This document shows positions 24,493-38,903 of a stretch of 64,000 bases of DNA, piece after piece; the first letter of the stretch is position 1, and every line of letters begins with the position of its first letter. A program made the position numbers and the translations under genes. Source of the DNA: Diploscapter coronatus (lineage: Eukaryota > Nematoda > Chromadorea > Rhabditida > Rhabditidae); assembly GCA_964036155.1 (NCBI GenBank), contig OZ038423.1, forward strand, positions 43,043,249 through 43,107,248, written 5' to 3'. The notes under the pieces were generated by a model. That model ran no database searches. It worked only from the letters and a program-made list of their open reading frames with translations, and was not told the origin of the DNA.

Positions 24493-27400
24493 TCATTGAG
24501 CGGAAGATTCTTGCTCTACCTGTTTCTGCTTCTCCTTCTTAGTTCCCCGTCTCGTGGCTCCATTCGTCCTTCTGCCCTTTCCGCGTCCTCTTCTATTTCC
24601 ATTTCCATTGCTGCTCTGCTCGTTGTCGTTGCCGTTCGCGGGCCAATCCCCTTCCTGTTCGTGCGACTGCGGATTGCTCAGGTTATTCGCAGGATTTCCT
24701 GAAATTTCTACATTTTTTTTTCTAAATTTTAGAAATATACAAATACAAAACTTAAAAGCAAATTGAAATTTTATTTTAACTATATTTTATTGCATTTAAA
24801 AAATGATGAAAATAAATATGAATTGTTAAATGCTCATGAAGATAATTGACAATTTGGCATAATACTCCATACATTCTATTTTCGTTCAATTTTAACATTT
24901 CTAAACTGAAGTTAAAATTAAAAATAAATAAATAATAATAATTACTCCAACCCTTTTCGTCGTATCTGGATCTGGAAGATCCGATGTTCCGTAGTAGGGC
25001 CTGTTCCTTCCTTGTGAGTGGTTGTTGTTCGAGGAACGAAGCACCAGAACTGAGATTGTCCGATCCCACCGACCTCGTCCACTCGCGTTGACTGCGATTA
25101 CGATAGCGCTCACGTTTGTTGCCATTGTTGCCGCCTCTCGTCCTATTGAAGGTTGTTGAAGTGGGCTGAAAAGTTGACTGTCATAAGCATCGTATATCAC
25201 CTAGAAAATTGACTTGACATAAAATGTGCAAAATAAAGTGCGGATAGTGAACAAAACAACGAAAGATAAAGATTGCACTAGGCAACTAGGCATACTGCAT
25301 TCAGGGATAATCAAAGGATCACCAATTAAAAAAACAATCCAAAAGTCTCATTCGTGCTTAGATGAAAATAAAATTTAAAGATCTAGGTAATCTTTCTTTT
25401 CAAAAGCTTTTTTAAGAAGGAAGGAATGCACAGCCATTTCACAAAGCGTCTTACCGCAGGCAGGGGCTGGTAGTTGTCCCAGTCGTCGCTGTTATCGTTG
25501 GAGTAGTTCCTCTGGATCGTTTCCCGTCTTTCCATCTCCTCGTAGTCGTCCCTCAGGAAGTTCGTTCCGTCTGATTTCGCTTCCAACTCGAACAGCTCGT
25601 CTTCATCCTCTGACTGTCTGTCCCCCTCTGCATCTTCGGAATTCCCATTCCGGACTCCCTTCCAATTCGTTCGTTTCTTGTTCTTCTTCTTCCCTTGCAA
25701 TTTCGACCCATTTCCCTTCTGATTTCTTCCTCGCACACCCATTTCAGAAGGCTTCACGAACAGCACACCTTGCTGAAAGCATAAACATATCATCATGCTA
25801 ATCAACAAAAACAATTCAGTTAATAAGCCTAAGAAATTGCATGAAGTTATTGAAAGTGCATAGCTAAGCAAAATAAGACCGTACAAGAAGGAGCCTATGA
25901 GCTTTTCTGCGAAAACACCCTTCCATATGAAGAATTTTCTACGAGTAATTGTTTGAAATCGTGCAAAATGTTTCCGTAAAAACACTCCGAGGTTTTCAGA
26001 TGATCCTTTATGAACGGAAAAAATCACAAGATAATGTTATCCACCTGGAAAGGGGACTTTTTGCTAGAATAGTGCATTTTGTGCAAATTATTCAAAAGTC
26101 AAATAAACACCATACCAAGCAAGAACTATCTCAAAGTGCGTAATTATGTTTTCATAAAGATGGGGAAAATACTAACCATTCTTTCGTTTCCATTCTGCAT
26201 CTTGGCTAGCTCCTCCTGACTTGGTAGCAGATGCCTCAGAGCTTCGGGTGGCCGGCCATAGGCGTTGTTTGGCTGAGGCTGTGCAGAGAGTACTCCATTC
26301 AAGTTCAGCCTCTCCAAACTCTCCGAGAGATTCGACATTTCGTCAAACGACGTGGGCACTTCCAACACATTCTTGAATCCACCTCGACCACGGGAATTCT
26401 CGCTAAATTTGTAAAATCATCGAAAAATCCCAATAAAAAGAATTTATTGAAGAAAGTCGAGAAATAAGATAATGCAATGACTAAAGATAAAAATAAAAAC
26501 TAAAGATTGTTCAATAATACTACACGATAATTTTACTATATGCGGCATGATTTTCAATAAAAGGAGTGTTATTCTTCCTTAATGGTCTAAAAATCGTGTC
26601 CTCAAATTGTAAAAATATAGTGCCATAAAATAGAAGTTGCAGAACTAAGCAAACCCAACAAGGAAATCTCCGAACCTGAGTGAATTGTTGTAGTGCCTTC
26701 TGTACTCTCTGTTCCCCCCTCGACTCCGATTCTTTGCCCTCCATCCATTCGTCTGATTGGATGTTCCTGTATCGCTGCTCCCTGAGGGTCGGTACTGAAA
26801 ACGAAAACACGAAATAACTATTATTAATAGGAAGAGATGATTGAAAACAGCATGGAAAGAGGATCATTCTAACCACAAATTTTCGGGCCAGATTAACGAC
26901 CCGGAAAACTTTTTATAAACGACTCATAAGGGTACAATACAAAGTTATGTTGTCTTTGTGTATTTAACGCAAAAAAAATACTATCGGGTTTGGTAAGAAA
27001 ATACGATTTCTGTGACATGATCACATTGGATCAGATTACTCGAAACACTCGGCATATTATCTGCATTTTCTTTAACATTTTCGAAGGATATGATGATCAA
27101 TTTGTGAATGGAGAAAAAATCAACAATCTAAAATTTGGCCAGCTCACCAGATTGTCTTCCGCGTCGACGGTGGACCGACTGTCCTTGAGGGATCTGCCCC
27201 TCTGCTGATCCCTTTTCTCCCAATATTCTGCATCGCGTTTTCGTCGATCCTCGATCCTGAAAGGACAATTTTGCTATTTTCTCTGCAATTTCAATTCCGA
27301 CCTCTTCTCGCAGCTCTCGAAGAAGTGCCCGAGCTGCTTGCAGTAGTTGCAGGTCCGTTCGCAGGGAGCGTCACCCATTTTAGACTCTTTCAGGAGTTCA

Positions 27401-30400
27401 TTCTGAAAATGCATTTTCTGCTGATGAACAATTATTTTGGCACTTGAAATCTTGTACTCGTATCACTATTAGAAATCTCATTCGAAAACATGGAGAAACA
27501 CTTACAAGTTAACAAAAAGATTCTTTTAACTTCGAAAGAAAAGGTTTAACTTTTTCATAAATTACAAGTTGTTTTCCGAGAAAAAACCTCAAATGACATA
27601 TGAACATTAAACAGTAAGCTCACCAGATATTCGGTGAAGAGTTCCTGCCTCTTCTCCTGATTCTCTATGTCTGTCTGGTCGAAACGCTCTTGCATTTTCT
27701 GCCTGATTGAAGGAGTCATGAACGCCGTGCATGAACGCTGCAGCGTCTTCATCAAGAAGACAAACACTGGAATTCAGATATTTCATCGACGGAATTCTCT
27801 GAATTCTCAAATCTCGACCCGCAAAAAAATATTGCACCTTTTCGAGAGAAAGCAAGAAGATATGCCCTTATCCTTGATCAAAGAAAGTATTGACCTATCT
27901 CATTATTCCAGAAAATTTATTCCTTAAGAATTCTATTCTAGTTTTAAGAACTTACTCTTCTTGTTGATCCTGGAAGCGAGGTTGTGCTCCCTGTCGAACG
28001 GGTCCTCGATGCACATGGACCTGTTCCAGTCCTTCTCCTTCTTCTCCAGAGGAGCTGACCTCCTGATCTGGACGACCTGCAATTTATTCATTGATTTCAT
28101 CGAGAATTTTCCTCTCCAATCACTTACTTGTGTGTCCCAGTCGAATTTGGTGTAATAGGCCAAGAAGCCGAGGAAGTGCTCAGCCAAGGTCTGAGTGTTC
28201 ATGCTCCAATTCGGCTGAAAGATTAAAGATTTTCAACAAACAAATCTTCTCAAATTATATTAGAGATATTGTCACATGCCCTTTAGAGGGCAGAATATAT
28301 TCCTCCTTCCTCCATTCTTTATTCCATTTCTTCTAAAGTAGGAAAAGTAGTTTAAAATCGAGAAGTATTAAAATATTCTGACGTTAAGAGGTAGGACAAC
28401 GTTAGAAGAATAAGGAAACTTAGAGAAATTTTCCAATGTCTAGTTGGCAAATTTTCATAAAAGATAGCAATTATCTTACCACGATTTCGTCGTGGAAGTA
28501 CACGTCCCACCCCTCGGCCCACGAATGTTCGACTTGCCCATCGTCGAATTCCTAGAAATCTTGCATTAAACTAGAACTGTAGTAAACTATGAAACCTCTT
28601 GCAGAATTGGGAGAACAGGCGGAGATGTGCGCTGGAGGTAGTGAATTGTGAGGACGATGAACGCGTAGGAAGAAAGCGTTCCGCGCACTGGATCACCGAT
28701 GTCCACGAATTTTGCCCACTAAATTGATAATTCTAGAAATTTTTGAAGGAAAAAACTATCCGTTCTCAATGTTTCGAATTTGAATTGTATAATTTGAAGG
28801 GAAGTGTAATTTCACATGAATTATAAAACCATGAAAAAGTTCTACCTTCTTGGCAAACATTCCTAACGCGGGGAGAATCTCCGGAGCCCACTCGCAATAC
28901 CTCTTCAACATGCGAGTGTTGTACAGGGCCAAGGTGTTGTAGTAGGAGATGCTGCAAACATAAGCGTAAGGAGTTTCGAATGAATCCATGTTTTGAAATT
29001 GAAAAAGAAAGGCTGGAAAGATCCAAGAGTTGAAAATCGTCAAGGTGCAAATAGAAATTTAGACAATTAGACAATAACACGCATGACATCCTGACATATG
29101 AAATAGTCAAGGAAGTTAGAACACTTTCTCAATTATTCATCAAAGATACTTGCACACAGGGAGATGGAGAGAAAGGGTATCCGCGAGATTGACCACTGTC
29201 TCTGCGTCTTTGTTCCTGTTTTTTCTCCCCATGTTCCCTCTACGTATACACGCCATCCTTCCTTCCGCAAGTCTTTTTCAAAGACAATGAAGAGTACAAC
29301 TTTCCTAATTTCACATATCAGTATATCGTTTGTTCACCAAGTTGGCGCATTAAGTTTGATTCATTCCAAATATATAGTGAAAAAAACCTACTCTCCCTCG
29401 ATCCCCTTGCACTCGAATTTGACAATTGGGACTTTGGCCGATGTGATGTAGATGACCTTCTCGTTCTCGAACATCTTCAGTCGACGCAGTGTCCCCGAGA
29501 TGTTCTTGATCACCACCGCGCACTCCTTTCCCTGTAAGTTGGAAACGCGAATTTTTAAAATGAAAATTGTCTTTTCATGTCCTTGAATGAAACTCGATAG
29601 AAAACTGCATCAAGAAACAAAAATGTTGGCAATGCAAACAAGTTTCGCACTGCATCGCACTTTTCTCTGCACAATCAGCATACTTTTTGAGGAATAAAAA
29701 TTCTCAAAATATTTGAGAATTGTACAAACTCTTAAAACAAACAAAATTAGGACCAACCTCAGGAGGCTCTTCTTCACCAAACCTGAAGCAGATATCCACA
29801 TCTGCGTTGTTCGTGCCGAAGCCGTTACCGTTCGAGCCAAAGACCTGCAAATGAAGAATCTGATAATTCATAGAAAGACCAAATATGATGTCAAGGCCAG
29901 AGGTGCTTAAGATTTACTCCTCCTCGTTCCAATTTTGTTCTTTCCAGATTTTTTTGGCTACTTTTCCGTCTTTACCCCAGAAAAATCTAAGCCTGACCAT
30001 GCCCTTTCAAGAATGAACACAAGTTAAAGAGCTTTTCTCCGTTAATTTTTGGAAATAATTTCTTTCGAATTCTGACAAGGTTATTCCTTAAAGATTTTTT
30101 CTTCAAGTTATTTTATTAGAAATTTAGAGATTCGGAAAAAATAAAACTCACGTCGAGCCGAATGCTGCGCTCACTTCTATCGAGTTTGTCATTCAGCTTT
30201 TCCTCGATATTCTTCACGAATTTCGCAATCTTGTTCTGTCTCTCTTGAGTAATTTTATCCTTGTCTGAAAATTATTTATTTACCTTTCACTTCTGTTTTT
30301 CTTGAAATTTTAATGAATTAAAAATGTGAAAACCTCCTAATTAACATAGCTAAACTTCAGTGATTGTTTTGCGAACTGAAATGTCAGACAGATCTTGGGA

Positions 30401-32702
30401 GAACTTTCGTCAGGCGAAAATAAACTAGGAGGTAGGTTACATGATCGAAATCATTATAATGCTATTGTTTGCAGCGAAAAGTTAAAAGAATTTTTAGCCA
30501 AGGGATACAAAAATGTGAAGGAAATAGTATAGGGGATAGGCCGGATGAAATTCTGATCATCCTCCCTAGGTCTCGTTTCAGTATTATTTTCCTACCAGTG
30601 ACGAAGAAGATGATCTGACTGATCTCGTCCAGATCCGACTGTGTTCTGGGCTCGAAATCCAAGGTGAAATTCTTCAGCTCCTGGAAAATACGAGACTTTA
30701 CAGAAGAGCGGATTGAAACAAACCAGCAGCTGGGGACATGTGTCTGTGAGATGTTCGAAGGAACTGCACACTTGGCACTAAAATTCACAAATTCAACATG
30801 AAGATAAAAGTGCGGGTGTGCGTTCAGAATTTGATCGTTCTAGGGTAACATTGCAAAATAGTGTTGTCCGATATGAGAGCGCAGAGAAGCACTGCTCATT
30901 GTACTCTCTTGTCAAGCAACGCTATTTCGCAATGTTCGTCCTAGTGTGAACAAAGTTTGAACGTCTTTTATAAAGAAAGTTTCTGAAAATGAATTTCCAA
31001 TTAAGAGAAGTTTTTTTCTTTCTTCACCCAAAAAAATTCCATTTTTTAAATGCAGATAAAAAATGAATATGTTTAGAAAGACGAAGAAAAGTACTTTGTT
31101 TGCGGCCGAGTTCGTGGCGATTCCGAGCTGTTTGATGTTCTCGACGTACTGAAAATCATGGATTATTTTGGAAAAGAAAAATCATCGTTAATTTTCATGC
31201 AGAAACGGAGGAATATTGAAAATGAGGGGATAATTTTGTGTTCTCTTAAATTTCACTTCTTGAGCGATTCGTTATGAAATCTGGAAAACTCATGACATTG
31301 CCTAGCGTTTCTAAAGACTTTCTTGCTGCTTCCACCAGTTTTCATTTCTTTTTACTATTTTCTTGAAAAGGTGAACTACAAAACTAAATTTTTGAAATGT
31401 CGTAAGATTTCCAGATGATTGCTGATAAGCAGGAATCATGCAGTGCTCTTCTCTCTCCCAACTCACTTCATCCTTGAGCTTGAAGCGGGCGAACTTCTTC
31501 CTGCCGAGTCGTTTGATCGTCCTCGTGCTGTAACGGGATAGGACGTGCTCGTCGATGTCGATGTCCGACAGGTCGATTTCGGGCAGATTCCGCACGATCT
31601 CCTCATTGAACGGCGACGTGTCCTGAAATGCTTACGTAATCATACAGATAATTGGAACCGCTTGTGTCAGTGCAACTTTACCAGGAACGAGAATTTTTCT
31701 CAAGAAAACACGAATTTTTGTGTCTATATCAATAAACGCAGTGGAGGACTCACAATCAGTGCGTCTGTGAATACGAATACTTAAAAGACAGCTAAATGAA
31801 AAGTTTCGTTCCTGAATAGGGGGTGCAGTCTAAATAAATGTGAGTTGATGGAAGACAAATTAAGATGACGAGTTATTTGAATGTTTTTCTCCAAAAACTT
31901 AATACTGTTGTAAATCTAGCAACTAAAGGTGTGCAATAAACCATGCTGGAAATGTTGACCATTCTAAAGAAGCATCCACATCACACGAAAGGGGTGTTGA
32001 GTGCAGCACTTACGAGGATGATTTCGTCAAATAGAATTTGGGGCTCAGGAGAATTGGATACTTGAGGATAGGCACTAAATTTGTCGGTTTATTTAGGTGA
32101 TTGTTACCGAATGCGATTCTCCGCGGACTAACTCAGTTTCTTCTGCGGGTGTGGAGTCGCCATCGTCTTCCTGAGCAGGGCCTGAGGCTGCTGCCTTCTC
32201 CGGCTGTTCTGCCTGTTGCTGGTTCCTGAAATCAACAATTATTTTTAGCAGAACAAAATGCTTAAGAAAGTTCGATGATTTCAATTTGAAATGAATTGTT
32301 TAATCTTGAATTTGAGAAAAAAATGCCACAGAAATTTGCAATCAGGGCGTACAAAAATTGAATTTGTTATTTACATTTGCATTTAACGCAAAATCATCAA
32401 AAATTGAGTTATTCGTTGGCGTTTAACGCAGTACCAATCTAAATTTGCGTCCGCGTTGTGAAAAGCACCTAGAAACTACAAACTCCATCCCCCTGAATTT
32501 TTCGTTTTTGTTCAAAAAGCGATCATTTGGAATTCAAAAAATCGATGATGCAGGTTATTTTTAAGATGTGTTTTCCGAATGAAATTAATGCAAATTCCAA
32601 TAAAACCATACTTGTCCTTCCTGGGCCATGCAATTCGCCTTCCATTGTTGGCTCGTACCTGTTCTCGCTTTCCATCTCTTCTGTCTCGACCATTTTTGCC
32701 AT
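24493..32702 (-). CDS. Terminal uridylyltransferase (TUT4/TUT7, CID-1/PUP type)
   Basis: Adds uridines to RNA 3' ends. About 22 exons run from ATG at 32702 (MAKMVETEEMESENR) to TGA at 24493-24495. In order: acidic N-terminus (32108-32225); conserved helical segment (31467-31622); a small Cys finger CQVCSSFEHLTDTCP (30724-30777); the catalytic domain, with GSNGNGFGTNNADVDICF (about 29755-29845) supplying the DxD pair; AKVPIVKFECKG (29404-29532); and the third catalytic Asp in DISYYN, whose codon is split by an intron (GA|C, exon near 28953). The PAP-associated part has GTLSSYAFIVLTIHYLQ (28725) and CIEDPFDREHNLA (about 28000). A CCHC knuckle, CNYCKQLGHFFESC, follows near 27320, then a long Arg/Gly/Asn-rich tail ending EQESSAQ. 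All active-site residues are present. The order matches TUT4/7-type enzymes, though the total (about 900 aa) is shorter. A possible extra exon at about 32015-32076 reads well in one frame but does not match the phase of exon 2. Confidence 0.9.
30526..30596. repeat. Palindromic element, GAAATAGTAT family, copy in the uridylyltransferase gene
   Basis: GGAAATAGTATAGGGG at the left is answered by CAGTATTATTTTCC at the right, the approximate reverse complement. It abuts a donor site of the uridylyltransferase gene, so it may sit against or inside the splice junction. Arms are less exact than at 15.8 kb. Confidence 0.45.
30821..30963. repeat. Inverted-repeat element in a uridylyltransferase intron
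   Basis: Left arm CGTTCAGAATTTGATCGTTC then TAGGGTAACATTGCAAAATA; the right arm read in reverse gives CGTTCAAACTTTGTTCACAC then TAGGACGAACATTGCGAAAT. The arms are about 45 bases with scattered mismatches, and the centre is GC-richer (GAGAGCGCAGAGAAG). This has the form of a non-autonomous DNA transposon. Confidence 0.6.
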
Positions 32703-35700
32703 CTTGAGAATTCATTCTCGATGTGCTCCCGCTCCTGAAGATTTTAATTTCATGAAAAATCACAAATTTCACGATAATATTTTCAATGAGATATTCAGAA
32801 AATAATAAGAAGATCGAAAAGAAATCGATTGGAAGAAAAGAAGCAGAAAGTGGATCGAAAAATACGGAAAAAGAGCAAAGCTACTCTAAAATTGTTAGAT
32901 GTCAAGTTCCAATTTAGGAAAGTTGCCGAAATTGATGGAATCGTCGAATATGGCAGGAGAAAATATGAAAGCGTAAAATTTCCGCTCACGGTAAAATAAT
33001 CAATCAGTAGAATAAGAGCAATTTGAACGATAAAAGATAGAAGCTTACAGAAGAAATGATTTGACAACACTAAAACCATACGAAATTCATGAGAATAAAT
33101 AAGAAAAAAGAAATTCGGGAGAAACATGGAAATGATTTGCTAAAAACGGAAATTTGACACGATGGTATGAAAATCGATAGAAAAAGCTTGTTTGAACTGC
33201 AAACACAAATGACAGATGCCCCGACTGACAAAGTTTATCACAAGCATGGAAGGAAAAAATTGAATATAGACGCAGGAATAGAGATAAAAGAGACAGAAAT
33301 ATTCAAACACTGAAATTTTGGCAAGCTACACCATTTTCAAACCTGCAGATAAAAACCTGCGCCCACGAGCGGGGTGTCATTCTTGGAAATGCGGGTCGGG
33401 TCAAATGTGAAATTTGAGAGAAGGTGCAGGTCAAGTTCGAGTAAGACATTTTGAAAATCATGTGGGTCGGGTCCGGGTGTTAAATTTTGGAAAAAACGTT
33501 GCAAGTCTGACGCCATATCCAGAAAGCAGTGGACTTGAGACTTTCCACCGTATCGCCGATGCCGTGACCTATTTTTGCATTGTGATGTGGTTGTGGTGGT
33601 GAAGTTGAAAAAATCCAAGAAAACCAGTAAAAACGAAGGAAATGGTGAAGAACCACCGGCAAATTTCCGTTCCACCACGAAAATAGCGTGTAAAATTAAG
33701 AGCGAGAAAGAAAAGTAGCACGGTAAATGGGCGTGCCGAAAATCGCTCATTTGTGCGCACTTTAGGCACTCGTTTTCACTCTGTCTCACCCAGTATTGGT
33801 CATTTTCTAGATTTCTTCCTAAAATTTCAAATTTTCGAATTATTCTAATTTACCTCGTTTTCTGTGGCATCAGATTCTTCGGAATGTGAATAGAAATTGT
33901 TTTTGTAATACTCGTTTTTCGGAAACATTTCATGCGTGTTCGATTTATCTTCATCACGGTGCTTTGTTTTGTACCCTCCCCCTTTTCGGCCCGCTCACTT
34001 CTGCAATGCGCAGGCGCAAAAGGGAGCAAAAAAGCGATGAAAGGAACGAAAAGCGAAAAAAGGAGGGGAATTTATTGTCGACCAGGAAAGCGCAATTAAA
34101 GCAGCAAAAAAGTTAATTACACCCAATTATCTCGTTCAGTTATCAAAATAGAGGCAATTTCTGACATTTTGAGACCGAACACGCACAGGAACTCTTCAGG
34201 AGAAGCGCTCGGGGAAGGCCGGAATGTCTGGGACGCGATTTTTCTCTCAAAATTGTCCGATTTCTGCTGAAATTTTTTATTTTTCGCGATTCTAAAGTAT
34301 TTCAGACGTCAAAATAGTTGAAAGGCGTCAGTGGGCATCGATTGAATATAAAATTAGCCTGGAGCGCCACTTCTGAACCGCAACAGGGGCGTGAAAACGT
34401 ACAAAGTTCTTATTAGCCATTCTACGGAAATCAGTAGAATGGTTTAGCACAACCCTCAAAATTATTTTTCTGGAAATAGTTCCTAATAGTGTAATCGAGG
34501 GTGGAGAATCCGAAAATCAGGGTCCCGGAGCTCGGATGCGCGTTGTTTACTCTGTAGCGAAAGTCGTACTCAGAAATTCGAAAATCGTCCAGGAGCATAA
34601 AAACCATTCAACGCCTATATCAAACGATGCAGCTCGACGAGCTGAGTAAGAATGTGTAAGAAATTTTCAAAAATAAATTTAAATAAAATAATTTTCTTTG
34701 TAAAAACTGCCAAAATGGATCAATTTTCCGACATTTTCGACCAGTACGCTCGTAAAACGAAAGAGATAATCGTTTTTTTTGCAGATTATTTTAGAGCTGC
34801 TCTCGGGAGTGATGATGATATAGGCCAAATTTCATAAAAGTGAATCCTATTCGAGAAATAAATTTTTTTCGAAGCGCAGTCAAATACCACTTTGAACAAA
34901 AAAATCATATCTCACTGATTATCAATGGTAAGTGGATGATTATTTTTTTATTTGATTACTATGGACATCCAGTTTATCAGACATCAAAAAATAGTTTTTT
35001 TAGATATCGATTTCTGCAGAAATGCGCACTTTTCGCGTCTTGATTGCGTACTTTCCGATCCGTACTGTCTTTACGCGTAAATGACGTCGGAAAAATTTGT
35101 CCTTCCAGTATGTTGTGTAGAATGGCATGCTTAACAAATTTTGTTTCGGAATCTACCCTGGATTCATTATCCTTGGGGCTGCAGAATTTTTTAAAGTGCG
35201 AAGGTCAAATTCAGCATAATGATTTTTTAGCACAAATTTTCAAAAATTCATATCTTCCTATGTGTGCACATTCTAGAAAAAGTTCTGGAACAAAGGTTGA
35301 TCAACTTGAACAGCTCTACAAGATTCTACTACAAACTCCAACTTTAACTCACATTACCCTTGTAAATCCAGTACGGGTGTATAGGGTATCTCCGGGTAAC
35401 TTTTACCTGCCAAAAATATTGTCCTAAAATTTCATTTTTATCTTTATGATATTCTCCTACTGAAGATCTACAAAATAAAAAAATAATCATGAAATTTCGT
35501 TAGAAATATAGGAAGATATGAATTTTTGAAATTTACTGCTCAAACGGCATTTTGCAATAATTAGTCATTGAACTTCAAAAAATTCTGCAGCCCCAACGGT
35601 AATGATTCAGGGGTTGGTCTAACAATGAAAGTTGTTTGTCATGTCCATCTACGCAACATACTGAGAGGACAATTTTTTCCCAACACCATTTACCCGTAAA

Positions 35701-37037
35701 CCCAGTACGGGTATATAGGGTATCTTCGGGTAACTTTTACCTGCCAAAAATAAATTTTTAAAAATTTCTTGTTACTTTTATCTTATTCTCCTCGACAAGA
35801 TCTGCGAAATAAAAAAATAATTATCGAATTTGGTTTAGAAATAAGGGAGTTATGATTTTTTGAAAGTGGCCAATTTGGAGAAGAGAAAGGCAAATCTACA
35901 GATAACGTAGAATCAGATTCTTGGGATTCATTTTCACTCGGAATTTTTGGTGTCATTAGAAAGCACTGGTCTGATATTAAAAAGTTATCAGAGCAGATTT
36001 TCGAAAAAGTGTTCATAAATGAAAACTGAACGAACAATTCATGAAATTTGGTGAAATTAGACGAAATTTCCACTCTGCAAGCGACGAATTCTGTTGAATC
36101 ACATTCTTCTGGAGCATTCTGGAACCAATTTTTTTTGCTAATTACAATTTTCATACACCTATAATCAAAGTTATCAGAGCCGATTTTTGATTTTGTCTTT
36201 CGTTTTCATGGAATACGCCCGGAAGTGAGCGCGAGTCGGGCCGCTAAAATCGTACTCGTTGCAAACCGCGAATTTTCCTTGTTCCTGAAACGATTTTTCC
36301 GGGATTTCGACGATTGTTCATCAAAAACAATATAATTTCACGCCAATTTGTAGAAAAATTTCCACGAAAATATGCCTACATGATTTTTAAACTTTTTTTG
36401 AAAGTGAGAAATTTTTAATTTTTTTCGAAGTGTTCAATTTCGCGACGAGAGAACTTTTTTATTTCTCAACCAAACTGGGCAAATCATACACGAAAATACT
36501 CGCCAGGTCAGTCATTGTGTTCGTCCGTGAAAAAAACACCACCTTGTCGCTGAAATTTTCGAGAAATCTGACGTTATCTGAAAAGAGCGCATTTTTTGCA
36601 CGAATTCGTCACTGTGGAGAGCCAAGTAGTGCGTCTCCAGGGCTGAAACTCGGTACACCCACTAACTTTGAGGTGCTTGTTCCGATCCAAATGCAAAAAA
36701 CCCGAAGAAACGGCGTTAAGTATGAGTTTCAAAATGTTAGCGAATCTTCATGCCCTTTTTCTCTTCCAGGGGACAAAATAAAGAGAAAAAAAGCACCGTG
36801 TCATCTTTGATCGGGAATTTCTAATTTTTTATTCTTTCCAAAATGTCCGAATTTTTCTAAATCCTCTGCGAAAAATGAAAAATTGCTTTCGTTGTTTTAT
36901 CTCGATCGTCGACGACACATTATGTTTACGGAGTAAAAGTCTTTCTTTTCTGGAAATTTCTACCTTTCAGAACTGATTTCGATTACAGAGCTCGCTCTAC
37001 TTTTTTCCCTACGCTCAAAATTCCGCCGCACAACAAA
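32703..37037. other. Large spacer between the uridylyltransferase gene and icd-2
   Basis: A divergent promoter region of over 4 kb. A splice acceptor read on the minus strand at 32735 lies 33 bases before the uridylyltransferase ATG and may be a trans-splice site. GGGTCGGGT motifs occur at about 33390 and 33465, and a 0.7-kb inverted-repeat element sits at 35.0-35.7 kb. Open frames at 33337-33789, 34652-34837 and 36430-36810 have no domain or splice support. Short GC-richer stretches (34000-34560, 36200-36300) may be regulatory. Confidence 0.45.
35040..35725. repeat. Long inverted-repeat element with internal duplicated motif
   Basis: Arms of about 200 bases at 35075-35275 and 35500-35695 are reverse complements with mismatches. 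Matching landmarks include TTGGGGCTGCAGAATTTTTT, CAGTATGTTG and TTCAAAAATTCATATCTTCC. The motif CAGTACGGGTGTATAGGGTA, followed by TAACTTTTACCTGCCAAAAAT, occurs at about 35370 and again with few changes at 35702 in the same orientation. There is no transposase frame, so it is probably a non-autonomous or decayed DNA transposon. Confidence 0.7.

Positions 37038-38903
<1,866 letters not shown>

Noticed and set aside
32015..32076. Extra exon of the uridylyltransferase gene (reads SNSPEPQILFDEII)
   Set aside because: It has good splice sites and a protein-like frame, but its entry phase does not fit exon 2. It could still belong to an alternative isoform.
33337..33789. 150-codon minus-strand frame
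   Set aside because: Overlaps the GGGTCGGGT repeat words and has no exon-like boundaries or family resemblance.
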